Positions 36,521 through 46,027 of a stretch of 64,000 nt of DNA are shown here, piece by piece. Both the position numbers and the translations under genes were made by a program. The stretch is taken from positions 2,604,001-2,668,000 of the forward strand of contig NC_016041.1 of assembly GCF_000226565.1 (NCBI RefSeq), read 5' to 3'. The notes under the pieces were generated by a model. It was given only the letters and a program-made list of their open reading frames with translations, was not told the DNA's origin and ran no database searches. The DNA is from Glaciecola nitratireducens FR1064 (lineage in GTDB: Bacteria; Pseudomonadota; Gammaproteobacteria; Enterobacterales; Alteromonadaceae). Positions within the stretch are counted from its first letter, which is position 1, and every line of letters starts with the position of its first letter.

Positions 36521-37221
36521 TGTGAGCCTCTCTGCTGCAGTGAATATGCTTTATACATCAACTCAGCCCTATCCCAGTCCTCTTGAGTGTCGATATCTTG
36601 AACTAGGTGCCTAGGTAATATAACTGGTATCCCATGCTCTGAAAATATGGGCTTTGATGATAAGTAAGCATCAACTGTTCCCCAATAAAATTGGCCCGCA
36701 TCATGGAATGCCTCGGGTAGATCCTGCGAGCGCTTGTAAATATCTTTCTCAAATGCAGGATAAGCGTAATTTTCTTTTAGAAGCAAAGCTCGTTGAATTG
36801 GAAATGCAAAACTAGTGACCGAATAAGCAAATCCTTTATCTGGGCTGTCTTTCAAGGCTTGTAAACCCTGTTGCAGATATTGAGTTTGTAAAAACGGTGC
36901 TGTCGCGTATATACAGCAGGCAAAATCAAGTGAGCCCAAATTCAGTTGCGCCCATTCGATAGCATGATTTGTTACTGGTCTGGTACCTGTCATATCATCT
37001 GACAGCGACTCTGGGCGCACAAACGGCACAAGTGCCCCGCATTCTTTTGCATAAGCAGCAATTTCGGCATCATCGGTTGAGACTATGATTTCATCAAAAA
37101 CACCCGATTGTTTGGCTACATCAATAGAATAGCCTATCAATGGCTTACCAAAAAAGCGTCGAATATTTTTTTTTGGTATGCGTTTACTGCCGCCTCTAGC
37201 GGGTATTATTGCGATGTTCAA
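36517..37221 (-). CDS. pseF: pseudaminic acid cytidylyltransferase PseF
   Basis: PseF makes CMP-pseudaminic acid from CTP. The 234 residues show the CMP-sugar synthetase motif IPARGGSKRIPKKNIR at the start, IVSTDDAEIA and the C-terminal VQDIDTQEDWDRAELM. It overlaps pseC by 4 bp and the GT9 gene by 4 bp, so it is translationally coupled to both. It is a stand-alone enzyme, unlike the cupin-fused paralogue at 17285. Confidence 0.93.
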   Translation of the reverse strand: MNIAIIPARGGSKRIPKKNIRRFFGKPLIGYSIDVAKQSGVFDEIIVSTDDAEIAAYAKECGALVPFVRPESLSDDMTGTRPVTNHAIEWAQLNLGSLDFACCIYATAPFLQTQYLQQGLQALKDSPDKGFAYSVTSFAFPIQRALLLKENYAYPAFEKDIYKRSQDLPEAFHDAGQFYWGTVDAYLSSKPIFSEHGIPVILPRHLVQDIDTQEDWDRAELMYKAYSLQQRGSH

Positions 37222-38417
37222 TTGAGCACCTCGAATAAAGCATCAACAACAGCTTGTTGGTCGTCCTCTGTCAGTCCTGGGTATATAGGCAATGTAATGG
37301 CGTTTTCATAGAAATGTTCCGCGTGCGGAAAGTCACCCTGTTTAAATCCAATTTGCTGGTAGTATGGCTGCAAATGGATTGGTATGTAGTGCACATTAAC
37401 TCCGATGCCTTTTTCCTGAAGCGCTTCGAACACCTTTTTTCTATTCTTTGACTGAGGATGCTTTACCTGAGCAGTCAGCACCTGCGGATTTAGCTCAATC
37501 ATGAATAAATGCCAGCCGCTTTGATTGTTACTCTCGGACTGCTGCGGCAGAACCAGCGGCAAGGATGCAAGAGCAGTCAGATAAAAATCCGCCTTTGTTT
37601 GGCGAGCGGCAATAAAACCATCTAATTTTTTCAATTGAGATATGCCTAGAGCAGCTTGAAGATCACTCAGGCGATAATTATATCCCAACGATAATTGTTG
37701 GTAATACCAAGGCCCTTGTTGAGATAAATCAACGGCGTTTGAGTCAAATAATCTGCTGTCTCGGGTAATGCCATGCTTGGCAAACTGCATGATTTTTTCG
37801 TTTAGAAGGGCTGAATTCGTCATCACTGCGCCACCTTCGGCGGTGGTGATTGACTTGACTGGATGAAAGCTCAGAACAGCCATATCAGAAAATTGACAAG
37901 AACCTACTTTGTGCCCGTCATAACTGCCGCCTAAGGCATGTGCAGCATCTTCGATTAGGACAATATCGAGCCCTTCAATCAATTTAGCTATTTTGCGCAT
38001 ATCGCAGCTGAAACCGGCAAAATGAACAACAACGATCGCCTTTGGCAAACTATCTCGCTTTTGTGCATGCGCTAGTTTTTGCGCTAACAGTGAAACATCA
38101 AGATTTCGCGTCTGCGGATCCATGTCAACAAAATCGACCGTCGCATTACAATATAATGCACAATTTGCTGAGGCTACAAATGAATTTGGGGTAGTCCAAA
38201 CGATATCGCCCTGACCGACACCTGCAGCTAAGCATGCCACATGCAAGCCAGAGGTTGCGCTGTTAACCGCCGTGCAATATTGTGCTCCAGTGTAGTCGCA
38301 AAGCGCTTGTTCAAACTCTGGAACCTTGCTCCCTTGTGTGAGAAAGTGATTTTCCAGAACGTCTACAACAGCTTCAATATCCTGACTGTCTATATGATGT
38401 TTCCCATATGGAATCAT
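37218..38417 (-). CDS. pseC: UDP-4-amino-4,6-dideoxy-AltNAc aminotransferase PseC
   Basis: PseC is the PLP-dependent aminotransferase acting on the PseB product. The 399 residues have the DegT/DnrJ fold with VNSATSGLHVA, IEDAAHALGG and the PLP-lysine site SFHPVKSITTAEGG. It overlaps pseB by 4 bp and pseF by 4 bp. All expected motifs are present and the length is that of the family. Confidence 0.93.
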   Translation of the reverse strand: MIPYGKHHIDSQDIEAVVDVLENHFLTQGSKVPEFEQALCDYTGAQYCTAVNSATSGLHVACLAAGVGQGDIVWTTPNSFVASANCALYCNATVDFVDMDPQTRNLDVSLLAQKLAHAQKRDSLPKAIVVVHFAGFSCDMRKIAKLIEGLDIVLIEDAAHALGGSYDGHKVGSCQFSDMAVLSFHPVKSITTAEGGAVMTNSALLNEKIMQFAKHGITRDSRLFDSNAVDLSQQGPWYYQQLSLGYNYRLSDLQAALGISQLKKLDGFIAARQTKADFYLTALASLPLVLPQQSESNNQSGWHLFMIELNPQVLTAQVKHPQSKNRKKVFEALQEKGIGVNVHYIPIHLQPYYQQIGFKQGDFPHAEHFYENAITLPIYPGLTEDDQQAVVDALFEVLN

Positions 38418-39412
38418 AGCGTATTTTTGTCCAACTCTTTTAGTTCCTCAACGCTAAGAAAATGATGGTTAGTCCCTGAATGATACTCAAATTTTTCATC
38501 TACATTTTTGCCGACTTCACCCAGTTTATTTTTCGAATAATCAATTGTTTTATCGAAAAACTTAATGGCTGGGGTGATCACAAAGTGATCGTCAAACTCT
38601 AGCGAGTGATGGGCCATTTCTTCAGGCACCATTATTTCGTGTAATTTCTCACCTGGACGTATACCAACCAATTCATGCTCTCGATGTCCACTCATTGCTT
38701 CAACGAGGTCCAAAATCCTGATTGAGGGGATTTTAGGAATAAATATTTCACCGCCTTGCATCCGCTCGAAATTGGTCAACACAAAGTGAACGCCCTCATC
38801 TAGCGTAATCCAAAAACGTGTCATTTCAGCATGAGTTACTGGTAAAACAGTTTTACCCTGCGCTAATAGTTGTCGATAAAATGGCACAACAGAACCGCGT
38901 GAACCAACAACATTGCCATATCGAACGACAGCAAATCGAGGACCATCCGCACCAGCAATATTGTTTGCGGCTACAAACAGTTTATCGGAGGCAAGCTTTG
39001 TCGCACCATATAGATTAACTGGGTTCGCCGCTTTGTCTGTCGACAATGCGATTACGCGATGCACTTTGGCTTCAATACAGGCTTCAATGACGTTTTGTGC
39101 ACCATAGATGTTGGTCTTTATGCATTCGTTCGGATTGTATTCTGCTGCTGGAACTTGTTTAAGTGCGGCTGCATGGATGACATAGTCAACGCCCCGCATT
39201 GCCGTAATAAGGCGACTTCCATCGCGCACGTCGCCGATAAAGTAACGCATGCAAGGGTCTGAGAATTGCTGTTGCATTTCAAACTGTTTGAGCTCATCGC
39301 GGCTGTAAATAATCACTTTTTTCGGTTTGTAGTTCGCCAATATATGAGCTACATAGCGCTTGCCGAAAGAGCCTGTGCCGCCGGTGATTAAAATGGTTTT
39401 ATTATCAAACAT
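38414..39412 (-). CDS. pseB: UDP-GlcNAc 4,6-dehydratase (inverting) PseB
   Basis: PseB starts the pseudaminic acid pathway by dehydrating and C5-epimerising UDP-GlcNAc. The 332 residues are an extended SDR with TGGTGSFGKRYV at the start, the catalytic STDKAANPVNLYGATK segment (Asp-Lys and Tyr) and a NAD-dependent C-terminal half. It is placed 2 bp after the Maf gene, so the glycosyltransferase and the sugar pathway are produced together. Confidence 0.95.
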   Translation of the reverse strand: MFDNKTILITGGTGSFGKRYVAHILANYKPKKVIIYSRDELKQFEMQQQFSDPCMRYFIGDVRDGSRLITAMRGVDYVIHAAALKQVPAAEYNPNECIKTNIYGAQNVIEACIEAKVHRVIALSTDKAANPVNLYGATKLASDKLFVAANNIAGADGPRFAVVRYGNVVGSRGSVVPFYRQLLAQGKTVLPVTHAEMTRFWITLDEGVHFVLTNFERMQGGEIFIPKIPSIRILDLVEAMSGHREHELVGIRPGEKLHEIMVPEEMAHHSLEFDDHFVITPAIKFFDKTIDYSKNKLGEVGKNVDEKFEYHSGTNHHFLSVEELKELDKNTL

Positions 39413-39414
39413 AG

Positions 39415-42400
39415 TTATCTTGCCTTCATATAGACATTCATAATTTTCTCTACATCACGTTGACCTTGCCAACGCAGAAGTAACTCAACAGCAGTAAACT
39501 GTCTATTAACTCGCAAACCTCGAGAACCTGCAGAGTCGAGGCTGGTTGCTGAAACATCAGCTAGCAATGGATTTCGCGGTATTGCAATGTAAGTTTTGTA
39601 ATCGACGAAATTCGACGCTTTTATTTTAGAAACGATATTTTTTTCAATATAATTGAACGAACATGAATCAGTTTCAGATACAAATGCGTCTGAGCTCTCG
39701 TCGATATCAGTATTCATTTCAACGCCTTTATTTTGACGATTCTTTTGCAAACTTTGACCAATCAAAACGGAAGATGCATTTTTTAAGCCAATATCCGAAA
39801 AAAGCAACTTTTCTATAAAAATATGATATTTGTGAATGTCTCTCAAGTGCTTAAGCGCCCACTCGATATGAATAGCTAATGGAGAATATGGAATCAATCC
39901 TTGTTTATAATCTGCTATTTCACTTGTTTCTAAAAGTTGCGGCAAAATTTGGAAGGCAATGCACAGATTCGAATAGTGTGAACTAATAGTAAACCAAGTT
40001 GCTTCGTAAACACCCATAATACAAATTAATACTCTCCCCTTAACATTGTTTGCAACAGCCTCTTGATTGCACTTATCTAATTGGACTAATAATTGTCGCC
40101 ATTCATCTCCGTTCTGAATTAACACCAGTGCAGCGTGGCTCTGACATTCCAGTAAAAAGGAAGGGCTGCTTCCCTGAATTGTTATATTAGTCGCTTGGAT
40201 TTCATGATATTCAGACAATGACGTTACAACTTTCTCAGCTAACATCGACAGGTTTGAGTCAAAACTAATAAGGTTAAAGCGGTGTTCACCCTTCCTAGCC
40301 AATATTAATCTTTCACGAGAACCAGTGAAGCTGCTTGATGTATCAAATAGTTGTTCTGAGGTCCCTAGCAGCAACTTAATATCAGTTAACGTAGCCGACC
40401 ATAGCTCAATTGCCTTATTTGCAATTTCAACAGAAACACTAATTTGTTGATGCATTGCAGCCTTGCTGAGCACTGAGTTTATATAGTTCATTGAACCGTA
40501 TAAATAATAGAAAAACAGAGAGTTACCTCGTTTGTACGACAAGAACAAAAACTGCTTTTGTTTCTCAATAATAGCAAATACATCGTCTTGATCCGTAATT
40601 TCGGTTTTCAGTATTTTTTGCAGCTTAGTGATTTCACCCAGCAATATTTTTTGGTCATATTTTTCAGAAAAATCATGAATAAATTGATTTTCGGGTAAAT
40701 ATTGAAAACAAGTTTTCATGGCATCTATCGTATCTTTCTTTTGCTCTGGAGAACTCATTAGCAAGATGTGATCTATTGGTAAGGCTGTTGTTCCCTCAAT
40801 TTTGGCACCATCACTGGTATTATAACAATCCACTTTAGTCGCAGCTAATGCATCCTCAATAATGGTCTTTGCCAATTTAAATTCGTGTTTGGTGTTCACT
40901 AACGAGCGAAAGTTTCCAGGCACGACTAAACCTGTATTGTTTGCCTCACTGTACTTATAAAGTTCTTTACCTTGTGCATCATAATAGCCAGATTGCGATG
41001 AATGATGCTGTGAACTGTCAACAAAGCCCATATCAATGCCAAACAAGTAGAATTGATGAAAGCCTAATTTCAAGAATAAGTTGATAGCGAAATTACTGAC
41101 GGTAGGAAACGAAAACGAAAGGGCTTCGGCTTTGTTTGTTCCGATGACATTTAGCGCAGAGACAGTCGCTGATTCTCCTTCCTTGAACGCAAACATCACG
41201 TTTTTGTACAAATCACATGTATCAGGGTGGATCCCATTACAACTCAATAATGTTATTTGCTTTAAATAATCGGGATCATTTACGCGGCAAGCCCAATCAT
41301 AGGTCGCTCTGTTAAGTTCTATTTCTGCATGAAAATCAGGCACAATATTATTGCGCTGTAATACTTGAAGTGAGGTGCCACAAGATATCAGTATCGCTTG
41401 AGACTGCAGTTCGCGAATGGTATCTAAACTATAATCAAGCGATGGGCCATTACCAATAAATAAAATAGGAAGTTCTTTTTGTTCTTGATTTAAAAATTGA
41501 CTGGGATCCGCGCGTAAAAACGGGATACCTCTTCGCAAGGCTTCTTTTGTATGCTCTATCGCGTAACAAGCATGGTCGAAGTATTCACCCATCGAAACAA
41601 CAATTTGCAATTGCTCACGAAGTTGCACCGTGGCAGCGTTCAATGCACTGTTGTAGTAGCCTTGATAGAAGAAGGTTTGGCTGAGTACATAAGGCCCAAT
41701 GTTATAAAACTGCCCGAGCAAATCGCGAAATAAGTGTGTACCATCATCGCCAATGTTAATGTATAAATTAGCGCCTTCTTCATCAATTTTAGTTAAGATT
41801 GCAGACCAATCAATCGCGAACAGTGATGCATAGAAAAAGTCTCTATTGGGCTCACAAACAAATAATTTTTCAACGTTACGATTAGCTAACAAGCTTTCTA
41901 ACTGATATCCAGCACCTAAACCAAACATGATTAATGACTTCACGGTATCCGGCAGAAAACCAATTTCTTCCTCTGCTTGCTTCAATAAAAACTCAGTTTT
42001 CTTAACCAATCGGTAATGCAAATAGTGTTTTAGTTTTTCGCCATTGTAGCCCAATATCAAGCCATCTTTATTCGGATATTGCTCAAAATTTTTGTAGCTA
42101 TCGTGACCATCCTGTGAAGGATTTGCCCCATACCAGCAGGCCCCATTGTTACGATTAAATAAGTTAATCTCATCATTTTTATTTTTGACTATAAACCAAG
42201 TTTGAGGCTGATAGTCGACAAATTCCGCGTATATATTTGGATAATACTTTTTAAACGCCTGCAGGTTAGATTGAAACATCGGGTATTCAGCATTAACAGC
42301 CTCGAGTTGCTCAACTTTCTGACAGCCAAGCCAAGGCGGTGTATATTCTGTAAATTTGTTTTGTATCGAAAACGAAGTGTTGGTTGCTAGTAATTGCTCC

Positions 42401-43152
42401 CAAGTGGAAGTGCGCACCGCATGCATGACAGCATCGAATGATGGATGATAGTAGTGTTGAAATAAAGTCGCTTGGTTTATTTCAAAGTGCGTTGCGAGTT
42501 CCGCTAAGTCTTTTACTAAACTAGATGCATCTTTACCTATTTGAAAATATAAACCAATACCACGCTGGCCAACTTTTGCTAATACATTACTCCAGTCTTT
42601 AACCATACAAGCACTTTTGAAATACTGTTTTTCTGGCTCATAAATAATAATGTGTTTTGCTGAGCTGTTGTCCAGCAACCAGTCAATATGGTTACCTAAA
42701 CCAAGTCCTAATACCACCAGAACATCTGATTTACTCATATCTTGTTTGACTTGCATCGCGCTTTGTTGAAACTCAGACAGAAGTTTATCGGCTTCTTTCA
42801 TTTCTGAATGCATCTTACATGGAGCAGCTTGTTCGCTAGCCTCAAAGTTAATACACGCCGAAAACTGGTGCATTTGCTCACATTGCTCAGCAACTTCCTG
42901 TAGCGGCTGCTCTCCGTATAAGGTCCGACCTAGGCCAAAATCAACAATATTGTAATGTTCATCTTTATTCAAAAATATTGAAATATTGCTGCTTTTAATA
43001 TTATTTAGCTCGTCGACTAAATTAGGAATTTGAGAGGCAAAGATTGCTCTATTTTGCTTATAGGTTTTTTCTATATGTGGAGCAGAGCGGGCTTCAATTG
43101 CTTCCTGCACAGCTTCGTTTGAGTGAATATGAACACGGATATCATTCAACAT
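39415..43152 (-). CDS. Maf-family motility-associated flagellin glycosyltransferase, very long
   Basis: Maf (DUF115) proteins transfer pseudaminic or legionaminic acid to flagellin in the cytoplasm. At 1245 residues it is roughly double the size of typical Campylobacter Maf. A repeated module occurs twice: VLVVLGLGLGNHIDWLL at about 144-160 and SLIMFGLGAGYQLESLL at about 406-422, each followed by a CEP/YEP-type strand (IIIYEPEKQYF, LFVCEPNRDFF). The DUF115 core follows from about 550, with ILFIGNGPSLDYSL at 563-576. A long C-terminal helical part completes it. It precedes pseB by 2 bp. Confidence 0.88.
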   Translation of the reverse strand: MLNDIRVHIHSNEAVQEAIEARSAPHIEKTYKQNRAIFASQIPNLVDELNNIKSSNISIFLNKDEHYNIVDFGLGRTLYGEQPLQEVAEQCEQMHQFSACINFEASEQAAPCKMHSEMKEADKLLSEFQQSAMQVKQDMSKSDVLVVLGLGLGNHIDWLLDNSSAKHIIIYEPEKQYFKSACMVKDWSNVLAKVGQRGIGLYFQIGKDASSLVKDLAELATHFEINQATLFQHYYHPSFDAVMHAVRTSTWEQLLATNTSFSIQNKFTEYTPPWLGCQKVEQLEAVNAEYPMFQSNLQAFKKYYPNIYAEFVDYQPQTWFIVKNKNDEINLFNRNNGACWYGANPSQDGHDSYKNFEQYPNKDGLILGYNGEKLKHYLHYRLVKKTEFLLKQAEEEIGFLPDTVKSLIMFGLGAGYQLESLLANRNVEKLFVCEPNRDFFYASLFAIDWSAILTKIDEEGANLYINIGDDGTHLFRDLLGQFYNIGPYVLSQTFFYQGYYNSALNAATVQLREQLQIVVSMGEYFDHACYAIEHTKEALRRGIPFLRADPSQFLNQEQKELPILFIGNGPSLDYSLDTIRELQSQAILISCGTSLQVLQRNNIVPDFHAEIELNRATYDWACRVNDPDYLKQITLLSCNGIHPDTCDLYKNVMFAFKEGESATVSALNVIGTNKAEALSFSFPTVSNFAINLFLKLGFHQFYLFGIDMGFVDSSQHHSSQSGYYDAQGKELYKYSEANNTGLVVPGNFRSLVNTKHEFKLAKTIIEDALAATKVDCYNTSDGAKIEGTTALPIDHILLMSSPEQKKDTIDAMKTCFQYLPENQFIHDFSEKYDQKILLGEITKLQKILKTEITDQDDVFAIIEKQKQFLFLSYKRGNSLFFYYLYGSMNYINSVLSKAAMHQQISVSVEIANKAIELWSATLTDIKLLLGTSEQLFDTSSSFTGSRERLILARKGEHRFNLISFDSNLSMLAEKVVTSLSEYHEIQATNITIQGSSPSFLLECQSHAALVLIQNGDEWRQLLVQLDKCNQEAVANNVKGRVLICIMGVYEATWFTISSHYSNLCIAFQILPQLLETSEIADYKQGLIPYSPLAIHIEWALKHLRDIHKYHIFIEKLLFSDIGLKNASSVLIGQSLQKNRQNKGVEMNTDIDESSDAFVSETDSCSFNYIEKNIVSKIKASNFVDYKTYIAIPRNPLLADVSATSLDSAGSRGLRVNRQFTAVELLLRWQGQRDVEKIMNVYMKAR

Positions 43153-43164
43153 AATTGGGCGTAA

Positions 43165-43476
43165 TCACTTATATTTTTTTACTGCTTTAAGTCCACGTAC
43201 CAGCCCACTTAATTCAGAGAGCGATTCAGTGAAAAGCGCTTTTACAGCACTTTGAAGTCGATTATTTATAGGTATTTCAGATTCTGCGAATAGCTTTCGA
43301 TCATTTGCAGATAAGGTAGCGAGATGAGATTGAATAAATTCATCTCGCTGAGTCACAAGCCTACGGAGTGCCTCGTCGTCGACCGTACTGGCCTCAAGCA
43401 CTGCGTAAATTGATTGATTGATTGCGCCAAGCTCGTCAGGAGTCAGCGCATGGGATAAATAGTCTTCTTTACTCAC
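43165..43476 (-). CDS. FliT/FlaI-like flagellar chaperone
   Basis: The 103-residue protein is mostly helical and lies next to fliS, where Vibrio and Alteromonadales carry flaI or fliT. FliT in enterics chaperones FliD; FlaI is of unknown function. The primary sequence is weakly conserved (PDELGAINQSIYAVLEAS), so the call rests on length, helix content and context. Its start overlaps the end of fliS by 4 bp and it is followed 13 bp later by the Maf gene. Confidence 0.65.
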   Translation of the reverse strand: MSKEDYLSHALTPDELGAINQSIYAVLEASTVDDEALRRLVTQRDEFIQSHLATLSANDRKLFAESEIPINNRLQSAVKALFTESLSELSGLVRGLKAVKKYK

Positions 43477-43901
43477 ACAGATTGGCGTTTTTGACGTTGA
43501 ATTTCGTATGCCTCTTGTTTTGCATCTTCAGGAATACTTGCCCAAGCCGTCTTTATTGGTAATAGCAGATTAATCACTTCGTCCATTATCTGCAAGCTGT
43601 TTTGCATGTTAGCATCCAATAAGCGCTGAACCATAAACTCATATAGTGCATAAAGATTTTGTGCAACTTCGCCGCCAATATCTAAATCCAGTGTGTCTCG
43701 AAGATTAAGTAAAATAGCGCTCACCCTAGACAAATGTTCAGACTTCCCGGCAAAATCTTTTCGTTCCATACAGCCCTTAGCGTAAGCCATACGGTCGAGA
43801 GCACCCTGCATTAACATCAATGTTAAACGGTGAGGATCGGCAGTTGCAATATCTTGTTTTAGATTACCCTTTTTATATGCGTTTATACCTTTAAGCGCCA
43901 T
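43473..43901 (-). CDS. fliS: flagellin export chaperone FliS
   Basis: FliS binds the C-terminal disordered tail of flagellins to prevent premature polymerisation. The 142 residues carry the family segment INAYKKGNLKQDIATADPHRL and a helical core. It is 95 bp downstream of fliD and overlaps the fliT-like gene by 4 bp. Typical length, slightly extended at the C-terminus with a basic tail. Confidence 0.93.
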   Translation of the reverse strand: MALKGINAYKKGNLKQDIATADPHRLTLMLMQGALDRMAYAKGCMERKDFAGKSEHLSRVSAILLNLRDTLDLDIGGEVAQNLYALYEFMVQRLLDANMQNSLQIMDEVINLLLPIKTAWASIPEDAKQEAYEIQRQKRQSV

Positions 43902-43996
43902 ATGGTGTTGCCTCCGAAGAAAATAGAATAGCTGCTTTTTGTGATAACTCAGCTAAGAAAAATATGTTTATTTCGCTATAAGCGTTAATGTTAACG

Positions 43997-45442
43997 CTAA
44001 AATAAGCTTGCTAGCAGCGCCGAGCTTGATTGTTGTAGTCTGGCTACCGTCTGGTCCAGGTTTAGATAACGTCCACGCAATGTCTGTTCAAAGCTAACCA
44101 AACGTAATTCAAAGGCGGCACGATCGTCTAATAGGCGGTCTCGTTGGTCTTTCGCTGCTGTCTCTCTATCGGCTAAGATCCCACTAGATTTAGTATATTG
44201 GTCGATAAAGTCATACAATTTTGTAGCAATACCATCATCGGCCGTAAACAACTTTGACACTTCGTCAAAATTATCTTCTAAGGCATCGCTTAATCTACTT
44301 GCACCTGTTCCGAGACCAAAGTCACTGCTGCCAATTTCGAGTTTACCTTCGCTAGTCAGCTCGATACCAATTTGGAATAAACCACCTAACGCCGATGCTG
44401 ATACTGTGCCGCTTAGAATATTGCCAAGCCCAGCTTGAATGCCTCGAATGGTGAAGTCACCGGCCAGTGCCCCATCCTCTTCTAAGTCCGACTCTCCGTA
44501 CTTGGTTAAGGATCTAATTTCTTCATTGAGCGCATTATAGCTCTCTACAAAGCCTTTAATTTTCTCATCGAGAGCTTCCTGATCGAAACCGATAACCAAC
44601 GTAGAGGATTGAAATTCATCAAGAGAATTTTTCTCAGACACGGCTTTTGCTGTAAACGTGACGTTTTGAATTGTATTTTCGAATTCATTGGTATCGCTTT
44701 GTACCGTAATTCCGTCAATAATAGCTTGAGCATTTTGTGCTGTTTTTGTTGGTACTAGATAAGAGGCCGTTTCCGCAGAATCTGTGGTAGCTATGCGATT
44801 TAGCCCAGCAAGGTTATTATCATTTACGATCGAAAGATCGTTTCCTTCGCCGGTGACTTTGGAACTAATTACAAGCTTGGCACCACCATCAGCAGTACCA
44901 GTATTAATAATGTTGGCCGTAATACCAAAATTGCCCTCGGCTTTGTTAATTTGTTCACGCAGTTGAGCTAGTGTCGCTCCAGCAGCAACGTTGATTGAAA
45001 ACGTGTCGCCAGTGCCACCAATTTTAAATGTGAGTGAACCCGCTGTATCCGTTACTTGGTCGCTAGATGAAGTAAAACCGCCGTTGGCGGCTGTCGCTGA
45101 TTCAATGCGACTTCCGCTTGCCAAACGCTCAACAGTTATCGCGTACTCGCCGGTTAAGGCGCTGTTCGATGCCTCAGCAGTGAATGGTTCGGATTCTTCA
45201 GATGGATTGCGTATCGTCGGTTCGCGACCGGTTAATGATTGATCTTTGCGAAGCTCGTCAACGGAGTCTTTAAATTCGGAGAGTTTTGATTTGAGTTGTC
45301 CGAGACTTGATATCTCGGATTCAATTCTTTCGTCTTGAGCATCTAGACGAGCCGCTTTTGGTGCGCGCTCTGCCTCTAGTAATTGCGATACTAGCCCTTC
45401 AAGGTCTAAACCTGATCCGACCCCTAACGATGAAATGCCCAT
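43997..45442 (-). CDS. fliD: flagellar filament capping protein FliD
   Basis: FliD forms the filament cap that folds incoming flagellin. The 481 residues show the conserved N-terminus ISSLGVGSGLDLEGLVSQL, a variable middle and the C-terminal LLASLF region with heptad helices. It starts 15 bp after flaG and precedes fliS. It is a typical length for the Alteromonadales. It is not glycosylation-related but its operon leads into the Maf and pse genes. Confidence 0.96.
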   Translation of the reverse strand: MGISSLGVGSGLDLEGLVSQLLEAERAPKAARLDAQDERIESEISSLGQLKSKLSEFKDSVDELRKDQSLTGREPTIRNPSEESEPFTAEASNSALTGEYAITVERLASGSRIESATAANGGFTSSSDQVTDTAGSLTFKIGGTGDTFSINVAAGATLAQLREQINKAEGNFGITANIINTGTADGGAKLVISSKVTGEGNDLSIVNDNNLAGLNRIATTDSAETASYLVPTKTAQNAQAIIDGITVQSDTNEFENTIQNVTFTAKAVSEKNSLDEFQSSTLVIGFDQEALDEKIKGFVESYNALNEEIRSLTKYGESDLEEDGALAGDFTIRGIQAGLGNILSGTVSASALGGLFQIGIELTSEGKLEIGSSDFGLGTGASRLSDALEDNFDEVSKLFTADDGIATKLYDFIDQYTKSSGILADRETAAKDQRDRLLDDRAAFELRLVSFEQTLRGRYLNLDQTVARLQQSSSALLASLF

Positions 45443-45457
45443 ATATTACCTCATTAA

Positions 45458-45934
45458 TTAAGCCTGCCCTCTCAGTAGAATACCTGCGCTACTGCCAAAT
45501 TCAGACTGTAATTCGTTTATTCGCTCTGCAAATTTAAGCACTTCCTCGGAAGGAATTTGCCGTATTACATCTCCGGATGCCGCATCTTTGACCGTCACTA
45601 CTGATCTATCCGTTGCTTCATCCACTGAGAATGCAAGTTTGGTATTTCTATTTTGCAAAAACTCGCTAATGTCTACAAGCGCTGACGTAAGTTCAGCCGC
45701 GCTCTCCTCTCGTTTAAGAGTATCGGCCTCAGTTGCAATTGCTTGAGGACTTTGCGTATTTTTTACAGCAGAGTTTTGCTCAGCAGTATTGGTATTAGCA
45801 AACGCATTCTGAGCCTTTGCGCTGTCAGACGATTCGACCTTATCAATCCGTTCAAATACCGGCAATCTTGACGGTTTTAAGAACTCACTTGCAACATTGT
45901 TGCCAGCTTGCGGGATTATTGTGTCCATTTTCAA
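45458..45934 (-). CDS. flaG: flagellar protein FlaG
   Basis: FlaG proteins influence filament length and co-occur with polar flagellins. The 158 residues have a low-complexity N-terminal half and the FlaG domain near the C-terminus with KLAFSVDEATDRSVVTVKDA and IRQIPSEEVLKFAERI. It is 93 bp after the flagellin at 46028 and 15 bp before fliD. Function is inferred from the family. Confidence 0.92.
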   Translation of the reverse strand: MKMDTIIPQAGNNVASEFLKPSRLPVFERIDKVESSDSAKAQNAFANTNTAEQNSAVKNTQSPQAIATEADTLKREESAAELTSALVDISEFLQNRNTKLAFSVDEATDRSVVTVKDAASGDVIRQIPSEEVLKFAERINELQSEFGSSAGILLRGQA

Positions 45935-46027
45935 TTCCTCCTACCAAAAAAGTGTAGCGGTTGCGCCCGTATTGGGGGCAAATCCGCCGTCCAGCGTTAT
46001 ACTATAAAAACATTATCGGTTTCAGCG

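Noticed and set aside
45935-46027. A sigma-54 promoter before flaG (TGGAC...TTGCC)
   Set aside because: The GG to GC spacing is one base too long, and the -24 element is poor.
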